Origin: Puccinia triticina
Lineage: Eukaryota; Basidiomycota; Pucciniomycetes; Pucciniales; Pucciniaceae
Length of the DNA stretch: 64,000 bases
Direction of reading: 5' to 3'
Assembly: GCF_026914185.1 (NCBI RefSeq)
Contig: NC_070566.1
Coordinates: 4,464,001-4,528,000 of the forward strand
Position numbers and translations under genes: made by a program. The notes under the pieces are model-generated. The model saw only the letters and a list, made by a program, of their open reading frames with translations. It was not told the DNA's origin and did no database searches. This document shows, in pieces, positions 54,522 through 64,000 of this stretch (position 1 is the stretch's first letter; each line of letters opens with the position of its first letter).

Positions 54522-55150
54522 TTATTTGTCATTTAACTTCTTAGGACTTGTGTCAACTGGGTGTTGTGCTGTTGCCGGGTTGGTATTGCTTGCTCCATCC
54601 AGTAGTCCCGACATGCTCATCTCTAATGAATCTATCCGCGTTCCCAACACATCCACTGTTTGTGTCGATTCGCGTCCAAATGGTCCGCAGAATGACAAGT
54701 ATTCAGTAATCGTGTTGGTGCTCAAGTAACCCAAAAGTTGCTCAAAAGACGAAGGAATGACTGACATCTTTCAATTACATCAGACTCAATCCTACTGAAT
54801 TTCGCCTCGAGCTTCTCGAGTACATCGTCCACCTGTTTTTTTTTTAAAAAAAAGAAGCAAAAGAAAGCTGGTATCAGAGAGACGAAAAATTATAACTGAA
54901 GATGAGAATCAAAGCTAACCCATCCAATGAGTTCATGAGGGCTACAGATATCGTTAGGATTGAATTCGGGGCCGGTTGGGTCTTGGTTATTTGAGCTACC
55001 GCCAGCAGCCCCGTTGGCGGCAGCAGATCCCGAGCCCGAGGCGGTAGCGGAGGACGAGTTTTTGAGAGCGCTTGTGGTTTGGGGCGAGCTGAAGTTCTTG
55101 TTGGTCGTGTTTTGGCGGCCCTCGTCGGTGCTGTTGAGCCCGTGGATCAT
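54522..55150 (-). CDS. Heat shock factor-binding protein 1 (HSBP1) homologue
   Basis: Three exons (54920-55150, 54766-54832, 54522-54655) join in phase to 143 residues. The 67-nt middle exon and the start of exon 3 form the HSBP1 coiled coil: VDDVLEKLEAKFSRIESDVI, then ERLDVLGTRIDSLEMSM and SGLLDGA. This aligns with the animal consensus (QDKF, IIGRID, RIDDLE) at heptad positions. HSBP1 trimers bind and damp heat-shock factor 1. The N-terminus adds about 75 residues rich in Ser, Ala and Asn, and a C-terminal tail follows; both are longer than in the roughly 76-residue animal protein. ATG 55150 is the best start; the frame is open to 55450 but that part looks like non-coding or gypsy-adjacent sequence. 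Confidence 0.85.
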
Positions 55151-55449
55151 CTTCTGATGTGCCGATTGAGAGAAGCTTTGCTCGCTTTGAGAAATGCGCG
55201 CCCTTCGACAGCCCGGGGTGTCCGGGGTGCCCGTGCATGGGGGCTGCTCTGGGCTGCTGTGGCCACCGCACTGCCTACAGTGACACCATAGGAGCTCCAT
55301 ACCGGACCTTTCCCCTGCTCCTGGCAAGAAGGTCACTTTTGGACAACTTTTGAAACCAAGCAACATCACAGTGCGGGCATTTGGGGAGGTGGGGGGGTTT
55401 GACAGCTGGTTTGAAGAAAAGTCAATCAACTTGAAGGACCAAATCTCCA

Positions 55450-56141
55450 CAGCCCTTCAAAGACTAATTGTCTTCGCCTGTGGCAGCAATTTCATCTCAC
55501 AGATCACCTGTGAACTGGAAAACTGCCTGGGCATCCAGCTCCACCCTTTGATGATCTACCTCCCAAGAACTGACAGACAGTCAGAAATTACCAACAAGGT
55601 GGTGGAGTGATATCTCTGCTAATTTGTGTGTTAAGGCCAGGACAACTGGGAACCACTCCTTCTGATGGTGGAGTTTGCGTACAACAACAATGTCCACAGT
55701 TTGACCGGAGTTTCCCCATTCAAGGCAAATTAAGGATTTAATACATCATATGGTGGAGTCCCATTGACAGAGCGGTGTGTGCCTGCTGTGGCAAAATGGC
55801 TCCAACAACTGGCAGAGGTGCAGGCTGAGCTCAAGCACTATATCAAAGCAGAGCAGGAGGCAATGAAGGACCAGTTCAACAGGAATGTGAGGTAAAACCC
55901 CTAATGGAACATCAGAGACAAAGTATGGCTAGACAGACATAATATTTTGACAACTGGCCCCAGCCCCAAGCTGGAACACGACTGGCTAGGAACTTTTCCC
56001 ATTGCTAGCAGAATCTCCAAATTGGTGTACAAACTGACTCTTTTGCTCTCAATGCAGGGAATACACCCAGTGTTCCATGTGTCTGTACTCCAAATCCATC
56101 AGCCCAACAAAATGGTGGAGCAGTGGATGTGGACCACATAA
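55450..56141 (+). pseudogene. Ty3/gypsy integrase C-terminal remnant
   Basis: Reads VFACGSNFISQITCELENCLG, then IQLHP and RTDRQSEITNKVVE (integrase core, where the usual D-R-G-S-N is altered), then WEPLLLMVEFAYNNNVHSLTGVSPF and, past stops, DWLGTFPIASRIS and HPVFHVSVLQIH (GPY/F-chromodomain-proximal region). Stops and frame breaks near 55610, 55730 and 55895 show that it is dead. Gag, protease, RT and the 5' LTR are missing, so the copy is truncated. Confidence 0.85.
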
Positions 56142-56338
56142 CCGGTAAGTTTCAGGAGGCGGCAGCCACACACTGACAGACAGGGATAAGAAAGTGAGAG
56201 GGCAAGATTTTTCCCACTAGGTTTTTTTACTGCCTGGGGATAGAATGCAGAGCCAAAAGAGGAGGAGCTTCATTATTATTCTTTATTTCCCGTTGATCAT
56301 CACAGAAACAGGGGAGGCTTAGGAATTAAAGGGAGGAT

Positions 56339-56646
56339 AATGTTAAGAGCTGTAGTGTAAGCTCTCCACAGCACAGGCTCTCATATGTACATAGCTTACA
56401 CGTAATTGTCCACTTTCAAGGTTGGAGAGGCTGGAGATCCAAGCTCCCTCCTCATTTTTCAATCTATCAACTAGGATCCAGTACCCCAATCCTTAGATTT
56501 CATCTTCCTCTCCACAGACCTGACCATAAAAGTTGATAACATAAATACCCTTTGTTGGTGCTGCTTACCTTGCTATATTTGACTTATCCATGATTTAGCT
56601 CAACAAAGTAAAAGTGTTTACACTTCAATAGGTTGATATATCTACA
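56339..56646 (+). repeat. Putative 3' LTR of the gypsy remnant
   Basis: Starts TGTTAAGAGC directly after a purine run (AAAGGGAGGATAA, polypurine-tract-like) and may end at ATCTACA (56646). No second LTR is available for comparison, so the right limit is tentative. Confidence 0.6.
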
Positions 56647-57035
56647 GGTGTTTAAAATTGAGAATTTACAGCAGAGATGAAATTTTTCTACAAATTTGGT
56701 GGAGATGGGGACCAAACTTTGGGTCACACATTGTGGTCAAAATGGGTACTTGCGTTTTGGTGCAAGTTCTTCCTTGAAGTCATGGGGGATACATTTACCA
56801 CACGCTGGGAAGTTATGCACAATAGAAATATTTTAGCAACAATCCCTTGGTGTTGTCAATAATTCAAAGCTTGGACTGACTAGGGAGGTTGCTGTTGTGG
56901 TCCAGATAAGACTTCCATGCACAAACGTAAGTGTGTGGTGACTTGCCATGTAGGTCGTCATAACCTGTGATAACTGAAACCCAAAGGTTTTCAACCAAGT
57001 AGCAGAAAGTTCAAAGTCACTCTCCATTCACATAG
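56647..57035. other. Stretch without recognisable gene
   Basis: Nothing with family features; separates the LTR from the secreted-protein gene. Confidence 0.4.
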
Positions 57036-57689
57036 TTAACAATGCAGAGGATTACACACCCATGTATCCATTCTCTTGATTTTTCCTAGGGTTTTTTCTA
57101 TCTTTTTCTTGATGGACCCAGAATTTGGCTGCAGCCACTTTTTGGGCCCAAAAGATATTTTGGTCCTTTTTGCCAGCACTGGAATAACCAAAGCAACCTT
57201 CATAGCGCCACTTGTCAACTGATGGATTCGCGGAAACTGAAAGTCCAGGGGGGCAAAATGATCATTAGGCCTAGTTTTTACCAAGCGGCTGATGAACAAT
57301 TGCAGCTTACTCAAGGAACGGATGCTGGGGTTCCGAATTGGGTCGTCATAATAGCATGAATCGAGGTTGCAAAAGTACTGAATATCGTCTGCTACGCAAG
57401 CTGTGAACAAAGCGATTGAAGTGTTTTGACAGTCAGGGCTGGAACAAACTCCGGTTGAAATACAATCACGGGATTGGAAAAACTTACAGACTTTCCCTCT
57501 TGGTAAATCGGCTGGGTTTAAGATAGTCTGGAAGCTCTTATTACAGACAACAATACGCTCTTCCTGCGGTGATATCCTTCGTGAAAGGACGTGTCGTTGG
57601 GGATCGGCAAGCTCGGCGGCTGGTAGACCGGCGAGGACAACCACGGCCAAAACGACGGATAGTTTCCAGATTGAACCGGCTGGAAACAT
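57036..57689 (-). CDS. Cysteine-rich secreted protein (effector candidate)
   Basis: ATG 57689 encodes 217 residues beginning MFPAGSIWKLSVVLAVVVLA, a clear signal peptide with cleavage expected near PAAELA. The mature part has ten cysteines, most in the central third (VVCNK, KVCKF, RDCISTGVC, SPDCQN, TACVADD, YFCNLDSCYY) and two in the last nine residues (WVCNPLHC). The centre is acidic and Tyr-rich; the last 60 residues are Lys-rich. A splice acceptor-like CATCAG near 57219 could mean an unrecognised intron around 57219-57270. No known domain. Small secreted cysteine-rich proteins are typical effector candidates in rusts, but expression and function are unknown. Confidence 0.65.
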   Translation of the reverse strand: MFPAGSIWKLSVVLAVVVLAGLPAAELADPQRHVLSRRISPQEERIVVCNKSFQTILNPADLPRGKVCKFFQSRDCISTGVCSSPDCQNTSIALFTACVADDIQYFCNLDSCYYDDPIRNPSIRSLSKLQLFISRLVKTRPNDHFAPLDFQFPRIHQLTSGAMKVALVIPVLAKRTKISFGPKKWLQPNSGSIKKKIEKTLGKIKRMDTWVCNPLHC

Positions 57690-57759
57690 GGAAGGTTTTG
57701 GAGTAATTGGGGAAGTGCGAACACAAGAGAAAGAAGTGGGAATTGTCGGTGGGTGCAAG

Positions 57760-59042
57760 ACAGATGGTCTCGACAGCTCAGTGTTTATGCTGAAGTCTGA
57801 TCACGCCTGGTTGGTACCGCTACGAAGTGGATGAATTCAACAGGTTGTCTGTATTGACGGGCTCGCCAGGGTGTGAGCCTGGCTTTTGGCAGGTAATATG
57901 CACCCTTATAAATTTACAATGTTGTATCTGGTATACTGGCCATCTCGAGGGCTTTTCCAACCTCAAACAAAATCGCTACCGATATGTGCCCGCCAAGCCA
58001 TCATTGATCCTGGCCAGGGAATCCCTACCCAACCCCCAATCCCGGCTATGTACCTCACTGTCCACCCCCAGCCCCGCAACCGTTTCCCACCCAACGCGAG
58101 TATTTGCCAAATCAGCGGCGGCTCGGATAACATTGCTCCTTGCCCCGCCACCCCACGCTGTGCCGGGGGGCTACACTGACTCAAATATGGAGGCTAGGGG
58201 GCTTACAGTACGTGTGCAAAATGCTAAGGATAAATGGAGGAGACCTCCTCGGGTCGTAACATGTCCGGGACTTGGCAGGCCCCGGCTTCCGGAGGCTTTC
58301 AGGTCACGGATACTGTAGCCCGGCAGAGTTTTGGCTCTTGGCCGGGAACTTGTAGCGTCGGCGCACAAACGTCCCATCAAATCGCGCCCGCAGCAAGCCA
58401 GTCGACAGTGAGAGTAGAGGCCCTTTCAGTGCGAGGCGTTCAAGAGTGTTTAAGGGATCTGGCCACCGAGGCTGCCGACAGTGGCCGCCGTCCTGAGCTT
58501 GTCAAGCTGATGAGGATGAGAGAGCCCGGTTATGTTTGGGCGTATCCAAATGGCAACTCGCTTCCCATCGATACAACTAATAGAACGAACCCTCTTCCTA
58601 GAATACGTCGGCGATGGGGTTGGGCAAGCGACACTGCTCGGGCAGCACTCCGCCACGGCAGACGGCCGAGCGAGCGAGAGTTCCTGAGCCAAGGCAGGCC
58701 CGGCCGCGTCCGGCTCTCGAAGCGAGCCGACTGACAGCCATCCCGACTCCCGCTGGCCGCTGATGTTGCCTAGGGTCCTCGGTCGACCAGGCTGGCAGTC
58801 TCCGTGTAGCTTAGCTCGAGCCTGGGTGGGCTTGGGGACCCTGGCGGTCTCACTGTGTCGGATTAACCCAGCCAACAAGCCTTCTCCGCCCCCAATCCTC
58901 TCAACAGCTCCCACACTCACAACATACATAAACCCTTCATCCTTGCCCTACCCCGCTTGCCCATCTCCACTCACCTCCACCCACCAAAACCCAGCCCCAA
59001 TTCCCCCGCTACAACCTCACCCACCCACCCCAAAAGCTCAAG
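57760..59042. other. GC-rich intergenic region
   Basis: Small overlapping frames (for example 58234-58734 plus and 58450-58929 minus) lack signatures. 58880-59040 is a C-rich, purine-poor leader with repeated CACCCACC words, immediately before ATG 59043; it looks like the promoter and 5' leader of the small gene. Confidence 0.5.
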
Positions 59043-59290
59043 ATGTTCTCGTTCTTCGCTCAACGCACTGTCCTCGTGGCGTAAGAGAACTCCCTCCGAC
59101 TCCCTCCACCTTTCGAAGTAGAAGCTGAACGCGTGTTATCTTTTTTTGGTTTTGCAGTGCCGGGCTGCCCACCGCGTACTACGCAGCCAACTCGGTCATC
59201 AGCAACAGGAAGAGCCTCGCCCAGCCCGGCCCCTCGTCCTCTGCTCAACTGCACTTTCCTACTGTTGAACGCAGCAACGGGGGGATCTGA
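59043..59290 (+). CDS. 56-residue spliced small protein
   Basis: Exon 1 (59043-59080) and exon 2 (59158-59290) join across a 77-bp intron with GTAAGA donor and TTTTGCAG acceptor as VLVA-AGLPTAYYAAN. The start is in good context (CTCAAGATGT). The protein begins with MFSFFAQRTVLVAAG, a short amphipathic or hydrophobic helix that could act as a mitochondrial or membrane anchor, followed by SVISNRKSLAQ and a Ser/Pro tail. It is below usual gene-finder limits. I do not recognise the family. Clean splicing and a pyrimidine-rich leader are the reasons for calling it. Confidence 0.6.
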
Positions 59291-60583
59291 TTTCCATGTC
59301 TATAGTATGTGCGAGCTCTCTCTTTTTAGGCTGTCTTGCTAAAAACAATTTGCTCATATGTCTCTTCACCTCATTCTCAGCAGAAGGCTTCTCCTATTTT
59401 CTTGATTCTAACGGCGAGCGGCTTGCGCAAATCTCGGCGGAGAAACCCGCCTGCGAATGTCGCCCGTCATACCTGCTTTCGCCCTCCCTCATCTGTCGCA
59501 TAGAAACACCCAGGCCGCGCCTCCTTCTCCTATACTTTTTATCTTCTTCTGCTCCCCATGATTCTGCATTTCCCCTGCCCAGGTCAACTCCATAACATTT
59601 ACTTGTATTCCCGGTCGCCCTTCTGCGCGGTTTGTAGACATCAAAACAAATAAAAACTGTGCCAAAACGTCTCCTTTTCATCTTTTTAAAATGGTTCCGT
59701 GAAAACAGCACCAAAAATATCTCTTTGTCTCGTGGATTGTCCACTTTACGCAGGGCATGGCGCATGCAGGTGATCCTGCCCGGTGTGGACGAAGAGCGTG
59801 GAGCTCCCGTTAGCAAGAACAAAATGTGAATAATAAAGACAACGCTAGTTTGGCTTATCACTGCGATGTAAGGTGAAAGTCACATTGTGGAGGGCAAGGC
59901 ACGGCGTGGCCTGGACAGAGACGCACACTCCGATACATCGGAGTGATTTGTCCGGAGGTGTGCGTTGTTAAGCTAGGGATATGTAGAGGGTGGTGCATAG
60001 TGACGAATCGAAAGCGGGGCAGAAACCAATCACGAAACAGCACAAAGCGAAGGAGAGATAAACGAGAAAGATGACTCCTTGTCCTGCACCCTTCAAATGT
60101 CTGTGGGCACAAAACATATTGGTCATATTACCCGGTCGGCAAGAAAAAGGGCTCCCTGCACGAGAGATACAACGGCATCGGAATCTGCGTGGCTTACTTG
60201 GCAGCTCATTGGTGCCAGTCAAATGCAACGAGCCCATCGTAATCCGCGCTTGGACAGGCTCTCAAACAGAAGAAAGACCTCGGCTCGCTGTCGGCCACAA
60301 GCAACCTCAGCATCCCGCTTGCCATCCCTGGCGGACTTGTCTGCGCGCGTGTGGACACGGTTGCAGGATGTGTTGTTGTTGCTCAATGCATTGGACATAC
60401 TTGCCTGGCGCCGTACAGGGTTGGTTTTGTTGGTAAGATTTGAGACATGGAAAATGGAATGCAATGGGCTGGGTTGTATGCTATTAGGAGGATGTCAACT
60501 TCACACGCATAAAAAAAAAACGAAGTTGGGCTCGAAAAGCTCGAGAAGCCAATGTTAAGATTATAGTAGGTGTTGTTGAGCTT
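59291..60583. other. Intergenic region
   Basis: No gene with family features; contains pyrimidine-rich stretches and probably the 3' ends of the two neighbouring genes. Confidence 0.45.
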
Positions 60584-63006
60584 TTAACCTTGATCAGAAT
60601 CTTTCTTTTCTTCGGAATTTTTGCTGGAGGTCGGAGATTGACGTCTAGTGACGAAGAGTTCCTTAGCGATTTGGATGCGAGAGTGGTCCCAAGCGACGGG
60701 GAAAGCCTTGGAATGGTCGAAGAGAGACCAGGGCAAGCCGTTGACGGCAGCGGCGCGATCGGCCCAAAACCGCTGAGCGTTGAGGGGGTCGATTTGGGTG
60801 AGGAAGGCGTGGAGGAGTTTGAGGTCTTCGACGGAGGGGACGATGCGCTGGTGGAGGAAGGAGCGGAAGAGGTCGATGATGAACCTGCGACTGAGCTCGC
60901 CGCCGACGCTCAGATGAGCCTCGATCAGCCGGGTGCGCTCGATGTCCGTCAGCCTCGCCTGCGGGTTGTGCAGGTACTTCGACCGGGCCTCTTCGGCGGT
61001 GAGCGGCGGGGTTCGGTCGGCGACGAAGCGGCTGATGACCATCTTCAGCAAGAGCACCGTCCGCTCGCTCCTCATCGTCTGGGCCAGCCGCGTGACGCCC
61101 ACCAGGGTCGGCAGGAGCACCGGCTCGCCCTCGGCCTCGCTCGTCAGTCGCTTCGTGAGCGCCCAGGAGGCCTGCCAGAGCCCGAAAATCGTCTCGATGT
61201 TCTCGCGCAACAGGCGCGAGGAGTCCTGCGCTGGGACACACTCGAGCTCGTTCCCATCCCGGTCGAACTGGCGCTCTTCCCGCGCCAGCCAGTCGAAGCC
61301 GTGCAGGTCGGGCCGCTCGACGAGCATCCGGAAGGCCCGCCGGCGGCTCGGGACCAGCCGCGGGTCGTCCTCGGAGGCGAGCGCCCTGACGACCCGCAGG
61401 ACCAGCCGGGCGAGCCGGAAGCCGTTGAGCGGCTTGCCCGAGACCGCCCGGACCAGCGGATTGGCAAGCTCGCCCAGCGCCGTCAACAGTCTGTCCAGCG
61501 GCCACCCCGCCCGGCCGACGTTGATCATCGGCAGGAGGTCCAGCCAGAGGCTCACCAGGAGACTCGCCCGTCCTAGCCCGTGGATCGTCTCGAGCGTCCG
61601 GCCGTAGAGGCGGTAGTCTTCCGCCGAGATTCCCTCCCGGGACCACCGGTCACTGACCGTGGGCAGGCCGGGATACTGGGTGAGGATCGCGGCTATCTCC
61701 GGCGCGGGGGCTCGATGGTCGAGATGGACGACGTGGAGGAAGGCGTTCGTCAGCTGGGGCACCAGCTCTTCGACGGTGCTCGAGGTGGCCGTGGAGGAGG
61801 AGCGGCTGATGAGCAGCTGGAGGGCTTCACAGGCGTTCTTGAACAGCTTGGCATTGTCCCTGTCCAGGGGCTCGGCGGCGTAACGCCGGGAGGCTGAGCG
61901 GATGATGGGCGAGAGCATGGTCAGGATGGCTTGGTCGGCAGGCGAGAGGACGTTGGTCTGCTCGGTGGCCGCCGGGTTGAGGTCCTCGGCGGCGATCTCG
62001 CCCCACTCCAGGAGCTGGGACCACACCTGAAGACAGAGGGACCACATTGCAGGCGAGAGCTGAGAGACGCTGGGCCCCGGCTGGGGAGGGCCATGGTGGT
62101 TGCTGATCCAGTGGAGGACGGAGCGGAGGCCGAGACGGGCATTGGTCCGGCGCCGGTTGTCGTTCGATTCGGTCCTGATGATCTCTTGCCAGATCTGGCG
62201 CATCAGCGCGGGCTCCCAAAACAGGGCGTCCGACGAGCGGCGGAGGGCCCGCATGACGCAGCGGAGGTCCTCGGGCCCCAGGCCGTGCCGCTCGGGCCCC
62301 GCGACGAGCTGGAGAAGCCGGCCGAAGTAGCTCGAGACCGCGGCGTCGGAGACGAAGATCAAGCTCTTGTCGTCCGCCGTCAGCCATTGGCGTTTGGTGC
62401 GTGCGAGGCTGATGAGCAGCTGGAAGACGGCGATCCGCTGCGGGGCGGTGAAGGCGGAGTCGGCCCGGTTGCTGTTCTCGACGAGCCGCAGGGTGAAGGA
62501 GTCGAACCTGGAGGCGAGGATGTAGCGGAGGAGGAGGGCGAGGGCGGGCGGGGAGAGCTGGCGGAGCAGGGCGGGGCGTGTTGTGCAGATCCGGTCGAAG
62601 TCGGCGCCATTGAGGACCGGCGAGGACGGGCTGTTGGCGGCCTCGGCGGCGGGCGGAAGCGGGACGGGGACCGGCGCGGGGTGGCCCAGCGCGACGAGGA
62701 GGGCGGCCAGATCGGGGCGGACGACTCTGCGGCTGGCGGCGCCGATGAGCTTGCGGGCAGGGCTGAGCCGCGCCTTGGCGGGCGGGGCGAGGGGCGGCCG
62801 GGCGGGGGCTGTGTGGACGGGAGAGCGCCGGTGTCAGTGGGCGGCTCGGACCGGAGGGGGGACTGACTGACCTGCTCGGGGCTGCTCCGGCCTGGGGGTG
62901 CTCGAGTGGAGGGCTGCTGCTCGGCGGAGGAGCGCCAGCGAGCGAGAAAGTGGTCGGATGGCCATCGCCCGCAGACCAGCCCCCACCAACTCAACTCACT
63001 CCCCAT
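60584..63006 (-). CDS. Very GC-rich gene of unknown function, helical-repeat-like
   Basis: The frame is open from about 62820 to the stop at 60584, and its last 592 codons form one uninterrupted stretch. Upstream of 62820 it meets a TGA, so a first exon is needed: 62872-63006 (MGSELSWWGLVCGRWPSDHF) ends at a GTCAGT donor, and an AAG acceptor before 62773 would join in phase, giving about 774 residues. The product is Leu/Arg/Ala-rich, with repeated helical segments (for example YILASRFDSFTLRLVENSNR, LLQLVAGPERHG, RVLVRVV-like ARLVLRVVRALAS), and resembles alpha-solenoid or mitochondrial RNA-factor proteins only in style; no motif allows a name. Third codon positions are almost all G or C, far from the rest of the window. 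The exact N-terminal splice is uncertain. Confidence 0.7.
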
Positions 63007-63057
63007 TTATGTAACCACCTCCACTGCAGCAAAGGAAAGCAACTACATATCACAAAT
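63007..63057. promoter_or_regulatory. 51-bp head-to-head start region
   Basis: The ATG of the minus-strand GC-rich gene (63006) and the first ATG of the Nudix gene (63058) are 51 bp apart, too close for separate promoters. Either transcription overlaps or the Nudix start is the later ATG at 63247. Confidence 0.45.
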
Positions 63058-64000
63058 ATGAGCTGGATGGACCACACCCACCTTCAGACAGCTTGTTTTC
63101 TCACTCCTGTCATACTCTGTGGGAGCATACTACCCCCACATCACCCACACAATCCACACCCCAACCCACAGAAAAGTGAGTAAAAAAACATCATATTCCT
63201 CAGTTGGGCTCATGCATTGATGGTGCTTTTTCCTCTAGCAGCCAAAATGTCCCTAGCCACTTCTCAAACATCAGACCCTCCCAAACCAATCCAAAGTCCT
63301 TATGTGAGTCTGCAAAGTGATTGATATATCCTATCACAGCTGATTTGTTTGATGGGCTGGCGTGTAGTTAAGAGAGAATGCAAGTCCTGAAACCTGGCAA
63401 GCCCTAGAGCAACTATCCCAACTTCCTGAGCCACAGATTAACTTAGAGTGAGTAGTATTGAGTATAGATATCTGTTGGAGAATACAAAGACTGATGTTTA
63501 TTTGTTTGAAGGTCTTTGCCTGCTGGTGGGGTGGCAGCTGTCCTGGTTCTACTGCATCTGGCTCCAGGAACAGGAGATCTGGCAGTCACACTCACCACCC
63601 GCTCCCAGCGCCTCAGGTCACATCCAGGTTAGCTTGATTGACTCATACCTTGGGCTCTTCTCTTGGATTTATATTAAGACTTATGCCATCCCACCTTTCT
63701 GTAGGAGATACTGCTTTACCTGGTGAGTACACAACCACCATAGAGTAATAGGAACCCGGCTGATATTTGGATCGTAGGTGGACGTGTGGACCCCTCAGAT
63801 GAAAATGTGATCTCTGCTGCAGTGAGTTTTTATTATTGTTTTCCAATCCATTCCAAATGTCTATCTAATTAAACATGGCTTTTCCCAGCTTAGAGAGGCC
63901 AATGAAGAGATTGGATTGCCAATAAAAGACCTGTCAGACTATGGATATCTTGGAACCATGGACCCATTCCTATCCAGAAACCTCTTAGTAGTTTATCCAG
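63058..64000 (+). CDS. Nudix hydrolase, coenzyme A diphosphatase type (PCD1/NUDT7-like), 3' truncated by window end
   Basis: Exons 63058-63175, 63239-63303, 63368-63447, 63512-63627, 63705-63722, 63778-63821 and 63889-64000 join in phase through six introns of 55-77 bp. The 18-nt exon is supported because it completes the motif. The conserved UPF0035-type signature reads LTTRSQRLRSHPGDTALPGG, and the Nudix box continues RVDPSDENVISAALREANEE then IGL, with the spacing of CoA-pyrophosphatases (NUDT7/PCD1). Such enzymes cut CoA or acyl-CoA to 3',5'-ADP and phosphopantetheine, often in peroxisomes. The N-terminus is uncertain: MSLATSQTS at 63247 is an alternative start that removes a hydrophobic leader. 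The C-terminus with any peroxisomal signal lies outside the window. Confidence 0.9.

Noticed and set aside
55151..55450. N-terminal extension of the HSBP1 gene
   Set aside because: Frame is open but the product is Cys/Pro-mixed with no relation to the family; ATG 55150 gives a sensible start.
58234..58929. Overlapping plus and minus open frames of about 160 codons
   Set aside because: No signature, no splice or start support, and mutually overlapping in a GC-rich stretch.
60590..61576. Long plus-strand open frame of 328 codons antisense to the GC-rich gene
   Set aside because: It mirrors the minus-strand gene; high GC removes stop codons in several frames. Composition (Arg/Glu/Pro/Gly-rich without motifs) is that of a shadow frame.
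61931..62866. Plus-strand open frame of 311 codons
   Set aside because: Same reason: GC-driven antisense shadow, low-complexity Gly/Glu/Arg product with no start context.
62380..62871. Single-exon Ser/Pro-rich continuation of MGSELSWW... to a stop at 62380
   Set aside because: Only the first 45 codons look real; beyond the GTCAGT donor the product is a Ser/Pro shadow, and the true frame is the one leading into the long downstream exon.

Overview
The window looks like nuclear DNA of a basidiomycete, most likely a rust fungus (Pucciniales). Genes carry short GT-AG introns of about 55-110 bp. The transposon set (PIF/Harbinger with a DUF6818- or SANT-like partner gene, KDZ, Helitron, MULE with an OTU domain, hAT, Tc1/mariner, Ty3/gypsy) is typical of rusts, and many dead copies carry in-frame TGA codons where CGA would be expected. 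The genus cannot be decided from sequence alone. All splice sites, target-site duplications (TSDs) and terminal inverted repeats (TIRs) below were read by eye.

Layout. 1-239: end of a TAA-target MITE. 330-7822: one MULE with 9-bp TSDs. Its transposase-OTU gene is interrupted by a nested short-TIR element (4134-5233) and a miniature LTR element with tRNA-like LTRs (5732-6866); a CACTA foldback (973-1780) lies beyond the gene's 3' end. 7860-8040: small MITE. 8088-9337: membrane acetyltransferase of the HGSNAT/DUF5009 type. 9563-13466: Harbinger element 1, both genes dead. 13499-14595: full-length relative of the first MITE. 14599-14900: hAT 3' remnant. 14941-15117: mariner end fragment. 15243-18824: broken fungal gene split by a 1.7-kb element (15445-17152) full of GACCGGTC dyads. 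20069-23777: Harbinger element 2, with an intact-looking transposase and a dead partner gene.

24313-47538 is a three-layer nest. A roughly 4-kb hAT element received an 8.2-kb KDZ element in its last exon (24941-33145, 8-bp TSD) and a 10.9-kb Helitron in its first intron (35827-46773, inserted between A and T). The KDZ element carries a captured double-psi beta-barrel (RlpA/expansin-like) fragment. The Helitron carries RepHel plus two OB-fold-like genes. 47705-48955 is a MULE-type MITE and 49063-50283 a decayed Tc1/mariner.

From 51.3 kb the window turns into host genes: a bifunctional biotin-synthesis gene (51309-54224), an HSBP1 homologue (54522-55150), a gypsy 3' remnant with LTR (55450-56646), a cysteine-rich secreted protein (57036-57689), a 56-residue spliced small protein (59043-59290), a very GC-rich gene of unknown function (60584-63006), and head-to-head with it a CoA-type Nudix hydrolase (63058 to the window end). 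The host genes are not obviously one pathway. The transposons form an ordered insertion history that can be read from exact TSDs and from reading frames that close when the inserts are removed in silico.
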